Shown piece after piece: positions 58,080 to 64,000 of a stretch of DNA of 64,000 bases. The notes beneath the pieces were generated by a model, which was not told the DNA's origin, searched no databases, and was given only the letters and a program-made list of their open reading frames with translations. The position numbers were made by a program, and so were the translations under genes. How positions within the stretch are numbered: the first letter of the stretch is position 1; every line of letters starts with the position of its first letter. Origin of the DNA: Saprospiraceae bacterium (GTDB lineage Bacteria; Bacteroidota; Bacteroidia; Chitinophagales; Saprospiraceae); the NCBI GenBank assembly GCA_022448945.1, contig JAKVCV010000020.1, positions 1 to 64,000 on the forward strand, read 5' to 3'.

Positions 58080-59432
58080 CTACTCTGACATAAACTGTTC
58101 TTTCACTACCAGATAATCAGGTATATGTTTATGATGCCACTTTTTTATAACCTTACCATCCTTAAGTAATAATAAACCAGGGTTGGCACGTATTATTGTT
58201 TTTATCAATTTATCATCAGCGGTCATAAATTCATAAGCACCATTGACCTCATGCCTAAATGCATCAATATTTTGTTTTCCAGTATAATAATAAAAAGCCC
58301 GCGTTTTAATTCCATCTTTTTCTGCGGTAGAAACGAGACTACTAATTTTTTTATAAGCTTCTTTATCTGTTTTTGTCAAATCACCACTAAGTACTAGAAA
58401 ATTATAATCACTTTCTTCTAGAATTTCAGGGAATTCAAAATACTGAATTTGTGAATTGCAACCTTCATGTATAATTTTACTTTGAGTTTTATCACTTTGG
58501 ATTTCCCATATAGTCTTACCATTAACATCTTTATCTACCCACAAATAAGGATGATCGGCAATTTCGTTTGAATTAATAATTTTTTCTTCAGAAGATTCAT
58601 TGTTTTTGTAAGTATATATAGTTTCAGTAACTGGCACGTTCGCTGCGCAATCTTCTTTAGCCTTACGCAAATCCAATCCTTCTGCAAACGGTCTGAAATC
58701 TACCATAGGTTTATCAAGATAATAATTCTGAAAACAGAACCATGAAGACAGACCAATAAAAAGAAGGCATATCAAAGTTCTTAACTTTAATGGCCCTATT
58801 TTTTTTGCTTGAGGCACCAACTCTTTTAAATTCGATGTCTTTAGCATTAGATAAAAGGATAGAATTAATAATAAAATATCCTTACAAAAAGTTTCAATTG
58901 GTTTTAACTTTAAAAAGTCTCCAAAACAACCACAATCTGTTATCCGAATATTAGAATCGCTAAAAGCTTCCCATTTAGCAAACTCTAAAATACCTACCTC
59001 ATTTGGTTTTGATGTATATCCGGTTAAATAATTAAAACCCGTTAAAAAAGTAAAAAACAGAATCATAAGAAAAGTAAGGCGTGTAGTTCTTTGTTGCCCT
59101 ATACCCAATATGAGACACAATCCAAGTACTACTTCCAGAACCAACATAACAAGAGAAAAAACAAGTGCATTTTCATGCATAGTATCCATGAATGGCAAAC
59201 CCTGCGCTTGGAACTCTGTGAAATAATCTTGCATTTTATAAGCTGTCCCCAATGGGTCAACTGCCTTAACAAGACCTGAAAAGACTAAAAGTGAACCAAC
59301 AAAATATTGTATATACCATTTAACAGGATGGGTTACAGAATGTTGTTTTAATTTGGAGTGACCAACTCCAAAAATAGCCCAAATAGCTAAAGCAACAATT
59401 CCGATATAAAGAAACAAAGTATAAACTGTCAT
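58080..59432 (-). CDS. BT_3928-like DoxX/MauE membrane protein with thioredoxin-like tail
   Basis: The N-terminal half has about six hydrophobic helices of the DoxX/MauE type, beginning with a helix and then VGSLLVFSGLVKAVDPLGTAYKM, which is the hallmark of the Bacteroidota BT_3928-like family. A Cys pair in DCGCFGDFLKLKPIETFCKD is typical of MauE-like proteins that handle electrons from thiols. The C-terminal 190 residues look thioredoxin-like (ANPGLLLLKDGKVIKKWHHK near the end), but a C-x-x-C is not seen there. The DUF1599 gene lies 50 bases upstream on the same strand. This pairing is conserved across Bacteroidota; the third usual partner, tpiA, is not next to it here. Confidence 0.8.
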   Translation of the reverse strand: MTVYTLFLYIGIVALAIWAIFGVGHSKLKQHSVTHPVKWYIQYFVGSLLVFSGLVKAVDPLGTAYKMQDYFTEFQAQGLPFMDTMHENALVFSLVMLVLEVVLGLCLILGIGQQRTTRLTFLMILFFTFLTGFNYLTGYTSKPNEVGILEFAKWEAFSDSNIRITDCGCFGDFLKLKPIETFCKDILLLILSFYLMLKTSNLKELVPQAKKIGPLKLRTLICLLFIGLSSWFCFQNYYLDKPMVDFRPFAEGLDLRKAKEDCAANVPVTETIYTYKNNESSEEKIINSNEIADHPYLWVDKDVNGKTIWEIQSDKTQSKIIHEGCNSQIQYFEFPEILEESDYNFLVLSGDLTKTDKEAYKKISSLVSTAEKDGIKTRAFYYYTGKQNIDAFRHEVNGAYEFMTADDKLIKTIIRANPGLLLLKDGKVIKKWHHKHIPDYLVVKEQFMSE

Positions 59433-59482
59433 GTTTGTATCATTAATTTATCTAAAAAACAAAGTTTTAAAATTGATAACGA

Positions 59483-60031
59483 CTATTCTCCTTCCTCTGA
59501 AATCTTAATTAATGCAAAAACAGCATAATTAATAATATCCTGATAATTCGCATCAAGACCTTCAGAGACTAAAGTTTTTCCCATATTATCTTCTATCTGT
59601 TTAGCACGAAAAATTTTCATCAAAATCAGATCTGTTAAAGAACTTCTACGCATATCTCTCCACGCTTCACCATAATCATGGTTTTTAGCTTTCATCAACT
59701 CAAAGGTTTCATCATGATATTTATCGTATAAAGAAGCAACAACTTGTTCTTCCAACTCCAAAGGTGCATCATCGTTAAGCTCCAATTGTATCAAAGCCAT
59801 TATGCAATAATTAACCAAACCAATATATTCACTTTTTACTCCTTCATCGACTTTCATCAGTCCATTTTCTTCGATACTACGAATACGTTTTGCTTTGATA
59901 AATAACTGATCAGTCAAAGAAGATGTTCGTAAAATACGCCAAGCTGTTCCATAATCTTTATTTTTATTCAGGAAAAGGCTCCGGCAATTTGCGGTTTCAA
60001 TAAGGTATTGTTCAAAAGTGTGTTCAGACAC
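59483..60031 (-). CDS. DUF1599 protein with internal duplication
   Basis: The protein is 182 residues and consists of two similar halves. The first has LNKNKDYGTAWRILRTSSLTDQLFIKAKRIRSIEENG, and the second has KAKNHDYGEAWRDMRRSSLTDLILMKIFRAKQIEDN, each followed by a Y-(I/Q)-x-(L/I)-(V/I)-N-Y helix. This is the DUF1599 pattern. Its role is unknown. The acidic and charged residues (K-D-Y-G-x-A-W-R, R-x-x-x-I-E) resemble nucleotide-pyrophosphatase (MazG-like) helices, but this is inference. It lies 50 bases upstream of the BT_3928-like gene and is probably in one operon with it. Confidence 0.85.
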   Translation of the reverse strand: MSEHTFEQYLIETANCRSLFLNKNKDYGTAWRILRTSSLTDQLFIKAKRIRSIEENGLMKVDEGVKSEYIGLVNYCIMALIQLELNDDAPLELEEQVVASLYDKYHDETFELMKAKNHDYGEAWRDMRRSSLTDLILMKIFRAKQIEDNMGKTLVSEGLDANYQDIINYAVFALIKISEEGE

Positions 60032-60172
60032 AGTATTTTCAATTAATATAGGTTAAAAAATGATTGCTATTTAGAAGGATAATAGTAATGGTTATAGAAC
60101 AACAACAATATTATTTGTTCTTAGTACAAAACCAAAGATACAAATTAGAAACAAATAGCTTAGTTAAATAAA

Positions 60173-60358
60173 TTATAAAATCTTTGTCAGGTCATTTTCT
60201 AAACCACGCAATTTATTTTTGCAGTGCTCTATTAGTTTTTGTGCATGTTGAACATGACTAAGCAAATCATCAAGACTAGTTCCCTGACCATCAACCAGAT
60301 TTACTATTTTGTTTAAATCAGACAAAGCATCTTCATATTTTTCAGGCAAAGAATCCAT
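60173..60358 (-). CDS. xseB: Exodeoxyribonuclease VII small subunit
   Basis: At 61 residues this is a short helical protein of the XseB type, with YEDALSDLNKIVNLVDGQ and SLDDLLSHVQHAQKLIEHCKNKL. The family pattern is Y-E-x-A-x-x-x-L-x-x-I-V-x-x-L-x-x-G-x-x-S-L-(D/E)-x-(L/S). XseB binds several copies to one XseA large subunit, which cuts single-stranded DNA. No xseA is found in the window. It lies 141 bases upstream of the DUF1599 gene on the same strand and may be part of the same transcript. Confidence 0.8.
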   Translation of the reverse strand: MDSLPEKYEDALSDLNKIVNLVDGQGTSLDDLLSHVQHAQKLIEHCKNKLRGLENDLTKIL

Positions 60359-60550
60359 ATTACTTTTTATTTAGATTTTTAGTGTTTTGAAACATGAATT
60401 TAGTGGTTTTGTTTATCTTGTTCAATTAAATGTAAGAATAATTAAGGAATATACAACAGCTACTGTTATTCTGTTTTGAAGAACTTCAATTTATAATTAA
60501 TAATCTCTAAAAAAGATTCTACCTCATTTCTTTATCATTTTTAATACGCC

Positions 60551-60892
60551 ATGGCCAAAAAAAAGAAAAAACTCAATTTTTATTCTACTGACCCCGATAC
60601 AGTATGGAATGATTATGATAAGTCAATAGAAGAGACACTACCTGTACAACAACAAAAGCTAAGAGTACAACGCGACCGAAAGCAGCGCAAAGGTAAGGAG
60701 GTGACTTTGATAACAGGTTATAAAGGAAAAACAGAAGACCTAAAAGAACTCGGAAGATATTTAAAGGGTAAATGTGGGGTCGGAGGAACTGTTAAAAATA
60801 ATGCAATAATCATACAAGGAAACCATACTGAAAAAATCGTTGAACTTCTAAAAAACCTAGGTTATACACAGACAAAACGTATAGGTGGATAG
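60551..60892 (+). CDS. SUI1/eIF1-like translation factor, YciH family
   Basis: The 113-residue protein has the SUI1 fold: RKGKEVTLITGYKGKTEDLKELGRYLKGKCGVGG is the diagnostic block, followed by NNAIIIQGNHTEKIVELLKNLGY. The N-terminal 35 residues are basic and flexible (AKKKKKLNFYST). Bacterial YciH proteins are thought to act on translation start-site choice and initiator-tRNA discrimination, and E. coli YciH has been linked to stress. The Gly-rich loop CGVGGTVK is conserved. It is transcribed alone, convergent with the caspase gene. Confidence 0.85.
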   Translation: MAKKKKKLNFYSTDPDTVWNDYDKSIEETLPVQQQKLRVQRDRKQRKGKEVTLITGYKGKTEDLKELGRYLKGKCGVGGTVKNNAIIIQGNHTEKIVELLKNLGYTQTKRIGG

Positions 60893-60916
60893 TAAAAATG
60901 AACGAATACTTAAAAA

Positions 60917-63900
60917 TCAATCACTTTTTCTAACAGGCATCCCAGGATGTTTTATTTTGTACAAAATAAAATCATTTAATGCATTTTCAGTCCGTGTAGT
61001 AGGATGTTGTTTACCATCTGTCAAATCTACTACTTTTTGAGTTACATAATCTTTTAATTCTGAAACATAAACGAACCCATCCCTGTTTCTGTCAACGTCC
61101 CCTGAAGTTAATCCTTCAAGAATTGCATATGTAAACACTCCATTATTCCAATCCTCTGATTCAAGTGCAAACTCATATCCTCCCGCTGCAGAAATAACAG
61201 TAGCACCTGTGCCCTTGGACACATCATTAAACAAGGTTTTCATGTACGTAAATGAATTTTTTAACCCTGCTTTTGGACGAACAAATGATGTTCCAGATTT
61301 TTGGTTGATTTTTACATCAGAATTATTTGAAACTATATCTGAACGAGTTACTTCTTCATTTTTATCTACTTCTCCAGAATGACACGCATCTATCATAATT
61401 AATCTATTTCGGCATGTAGTTGCATCAAGCATATGGTTAAGAGCATCATAAGGCAATCCTTTTGCATGTGGAGCATTAAAATCTACATCATTCATAGCCA
61501 AATAATAATCTAGTTGATCATCTAAAAGCCCATGTGAAGATATATATATAATAATCTGGTCATCAATCTGTGCTTTATTCAAAAACTTAGACACTTTTAA
61601 AACATTTTCTTTGGTAGCAAATTCATTAAACAAATTCTCAGAATAAACATTTGCAAAATATTGCGACTTTTCAAATTGATGCAACAAATCAGTTGCATCT
61701 TTTTTAGCAAATTTTAGGTTTCGCTCACTATCTTCAAATTCTGAAACACCAATAGTAAACATATAAAGATCTGGTTTCCTTTTAACCTTAGGCACATAAT
61801 TCACTTGAAAACTTTCTCTAAGACTCTCCAAGCCCTGCTCATTAAAAACAGAAACCTTTATAAGGTTTTTCCCAATACTAAGATCAATATCTAATTCTCG
61901 TTCTATTTTGTTGGCAATTTCATTTTTAAGAGAAATTCCCATCAATTTTGGGTAAGGTACATCATTAACATAGGTAGCAATCCTATCAAGTTTATATCCA
62001 TTATCCCACGCTTTAATGTTTATCTTAAGTTTTTTATTTTCAGTAGTAAGAGGCAGTGTTAACTTGTTGGGAATTTGTATGTTTGGCAAAGCCAGTTTCC
62101 CTTCTAATGCTTTAGGTGTGAAACCCATTTTACTAATACGTTTTTCCCAAGCTTTTGTATAGAGTTTTACAGAAAACTTGGACACTCCTAAACTGGTAAG
62201 AACTTTATCTGGTCGATTAAAACGCATGTCAAATTGATCGATAGTATATAAACTATTATTAAATCTAAAACCTATACCTTCATTATTACCTTTAGATGCT
62301 TTGTAATAATTATCAGGAGATAAAATAATATAATCCATTGCGTTTTGAGCAATCATGGACCCTTTAAGGTCACATGATTCAACTTCCCAAATTTTTATAA
62401 ATCCATCTTTTGCTGATGAATATACTCTCTTACCTTTAGAACCATACCACACCAAATTAATTTCACCATGATGTCCAGGCATTTCACATATAGGTTTTTT
62501 AGTTTCCCAATCCCAAACGACTACATTAAAATTAACTTGGTTAAAATACCCCCCCTGTCCAGTGACAAAATATTTTCCATCATCGCTGAAATCTCCGGAA
62601 AACAATATGCCTTCTTTACCTGTATTATATGAATTAGTTTCTTCGCCAGTAGTATAATTCCATTCAAACCACTCCATATCAGCATTCAACCTTTTTTCTT
62701 CTAAATTATAAGAAACTTGTGTTTTACTTATTAATATCTTAGTGGAATTAGGAATAAAATCTAATAGAAATTCATAGCTTATTTGACTTTTTCTAGAATA
62801 AATACGTTTACCAGAAGCTACTTCCCAACAAGTTATTTCAGAACTATTGATCTGTGCAATAATATATTTCCCATCAGGACTTAATTTTACGCTTTTAAAA
62901 ATAGGCATTTCTGTTGATAAAAATTCTATGCGTTTACCTACTTGTTTTTTTTCTTTCAAATCCCAAATCCTAAAAAAATATTTATTGTTTAAATAATTTG
63001 CTAAATCCATTTCTATCTCCTGTGTCATCATCATAGTGCCATCATAATTAAATGCAATATCAGAAAGTGCATCTACTTCATTAGACTCAAAGAGCGTTTG
63101 AATGGTTTTAGCATTATATACAGTTAAAACAGGTTTTTCTTTATTACTCAACACCCATGCGCCAAATACTGAACCATCTGCACTAGCACCGGCTATTCCG
63201 GAAGTAGGTATATATTGTTCCAAATCGCCCTCCTTCATATTCCAAACACGTATCCCATTGTATTTATTAAAAGTAGAACTTAGTATATATTTAGAATTTG
63301 AAGCTACAGAGAGATGGGTTGCCATTTTAAAATATCCTTTTAAACGACCTAACTCTTTATTATGTTTGTAATCAAATAAAACCCCTCCCATAAGAATTTC
63401 TGGAGGAATACCTACTCCAGGACTCTCTGTAAGCATTTGTGCAATTCCCACCATTTTATTATCAGGACTGATAGCAAAATCCCAGGCAGTACCAATTTTG
63501 TATGCACCTTTTTGCATTGCGGAATAATCAACAGTTGAAGGGCCATTCATTCTTCGTTTAAACTTTCCATGCTTAATTCCATAAACAGCAATTGAAGCAG
63601 TTCGTTCGATTACTAGCAAGTCGTGATTATTCGGGGTAAAAATCATCTCCAAAACATTTTGAGTAGGAAATTTAAATGAGGACAATATTTGTTTAGTTCC
63701 TAAATCCCAAACAGTAATAATTTGATTGGAAATACAAAACGATGCAACTCTATTGCCATCTGGGCTTATGGAAATACTAGTCGGAGCCATCTCATGGTTT
63801 GATATCAACTTGCCTTCAGATTGCTTTGTTTTATAATTATATATAGACAAACTATTAATTTTATCTGGTGACTTTGTAATTAAATATTTACCATCAGAAG

Positions 63901-64000
63901 TGAGTCTTAATTCAGGATCTGTAACCTGTCCGTATGTTTCAGTAATTTCGCCAGTAATAATGTCTATTTCAGTTAATTCGCCATTCTTGAGTATCAATAC
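60917..64000 (-). CDS. WD40-repeat protein with caspase (C14) domain, 5' end outside window
   Basis: The reading frame is open to the right edge of the window, so the N-terminus is missing; the TTG at 63997 is not a trusted start. The first 600 residues have WD40-like repeats such as SISISPDGNRVASFCI with VWDLGTKQI and GEINLVWYGSKGKRVYSSAKDGFIKIWE. The C-terminal 280 residues form a caspase fold: the catalytic His is in IYISSHGLLDD (His codon at 61532-61534) and the Cys in MIDACHSGE (Cys codon at 61382-61384). Similar bacterial caspase-like proteins cleave at basic or acidic residues and some act in defence or cell death. The end has SGDVDRNRDGFVYVSELKDYV, an EF-hand-like loop. Confidence 0.88.
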   Translation of the reverse strand, partial: VLILKNGELTEIDIITGEITETYGQVTDPELRLTSDGKYLITKSPDKINSLSIYNYKTKQSEGKLISNHEMAPTSISISPDGNRVASFCISNQIITVWDLGTKQILSSFKFPTQNVLEMIFTPNNHDLLVIERTASIAVYGIKHGKFKRRMNGPSTVDYSAMQKGAYKIGTAWDFAISPDNKMVGIAQMLTESPGVGIPPEILMGGVLFDYKHNKELGRLKGYFKMATHLSVASNSKYILSSTFNKYNGIRVWNMKEGDLEQYIPTSGIAGASADGSVFGAWVLSNKEKPVLTVYNAKTIQTLFESNEVDALSDIAFNYDGTMMMTQEIEMDLANYLNNKYFFRIWDLKEKKQVGKRIEFLSTEMPIFKSVKLSPDGKYIIAQINSSEITCWEVASGKRIYSRKSQISYEFLLDFIPNSTKILISKTQVSYNLEEKRLNADMEWFEWNYTTGEETNSYNTGKEGILFSGDFSDDGKYFVTGQGGYFNQVNFNVVVWDWETKKPICEMPGHHGEINLVWYGSKGKRVYSSAKDGFIKIWEVESCDLKGSMIAQNAMDYIILSPDNYYKASKGNNEGIGFRFNNSLYTIDQFDMRFNRPDKVLTSLGVSKFSVKLYTKAWEKRISKMGFTPKALEGKLALPNIQIPNKLTLPLTTENKKLKINIKAWDNGYKLDRIATYVNDVPYPKLMGISLKNEIANKIERELDIDLSIGKNLIKVSVFNEQGLESLRESFQVNYVPKVKRKPDLYMFTIGVSEFEDSERNLKFAKKDATDLLHQFEKSQYFANVYSENLFNEFATKENVLKVSKFLNKAQIDDQIIIYISSHGLLDDQLDYYLAMNDVDFNAPHAKGLPYDALNHMLDATTCRNRLIMIDACHSGEVDKNEEVTRSDIVSNNSDVKINQKSGTSFVRPKAGLKNSFTYMKTLFNDVSKGTGATVISAAGGYEFALESEDWNNGVFTYAILEGLTSGDVDRNRDGFVYVSELKDYVTQKVVDLTDGKQHPTTRTENALNDFILYKIKHPGMPVRKSD

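Noticed and set aside
60133-60140. TATCTTTG box on the minus strand upstream of DUF1599
   Set aside because: The nearest candidate -33 element is only 11 bases away, too close for the Bacteroidota pattern.
63997-64000. TTG codon as true start of the WD40-caspase gene
   Set aside because: The frame continues to the window edge without a stop, and the sequence lies in the middle of a WD40-like repeat, so the true start is outside.

Overview
This window is a stretch of an AT-rich (roughly one third G+C by eye) chromosome from the Bacteroidota. The evidence is: several SusC/FecA-like TonB-dependent receptors with an N-terminal carboxypeptidase-like domain, a protein with a type IX secretion C-terminal sorting domain (36701-37858), HYC_CC_PP, DUF1599, BT_3928-like and DUF6089-like genes, almost no Shine-Dalgarno sequences, and several TAnnTTTG/TTTG promoter-like sites. 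The gene set (caspase-WD40 protein, YegI-like kinases) would fit the Saprospiria or a related group, but that placement is inference. No rRNA, tRNA, CRISPR array, insertion sequence or prophage was seen.

Layout. 1-3059: a minus-strand accessory cluster with a partial gene at the edge, two proteins sharing a 55-residue coiled-coil/EF-hand-like N-terminal module, and a lipoprotein built of three repeats. 3428-5394: groES-groEL with a strong terminator. 5760-11000: a GNAT-domain protein directly upstream of a membrane-anchored YegI-like protein kinase, then two uncharacterised genes. 11162-16042: VanX-type dipeptidase, smpB, two small lipoproteins (one almost entirely repeat), a DtxR/MntR regulator, tatC and an acidic protein. 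16301-24752: small membrane proteins and lipoproteins, a GNAT enzyme, surE, hemB, an M48 protease with a long C-terminal extension, and an outer-membrane-like protein. 24783-31596: an alpha/beta hydrolase, a second YegI-like kinase, gdhA, an SH3-like secreted protein and a NUDIX hydrolase.

31809-53435 is dominated by the cell envelope: four TonB-dependent receptors, a sodium/solute symporter, a cupin, a T9SS cargo protein, an RlpA-SPOR protein, a DUF6089-like barrel, an NlpC/P60 lipoprotein with a duplicated 3' end, a lipase-like hydrolase, and an OmpA-domain protein. The most distinctive unit is 45589-48916, a cysteine-rich HYC_CC_PP protein followed by a TonB receptor with a heavy-metal-associated (CxxC) domain fused to its C-terminus, which suggests copper or another soft metal as ligand. 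54038-64000 holds a sterol-desaturase-family enzyme with a membrane partner, a TetR regulator next to a PaaE-like reductase, the BT_3928-like/DUF1599 pair, xseB, a SUI1/YciH factor and, running off the right edge, a WD40-caspase protein.

Candidates for something less described are the shared N-terminal module near the left edge, the two kinase paralogues, the metal-receptor fusion, the two tandem hairpins before the NlpC gene, the 136-bp tandem duplication inside that gene, and the 176-bp AT-rich inverted-repeat element at 53683-53858. All functional statements come from reading the sequence and known family motifs; no database search was possible.
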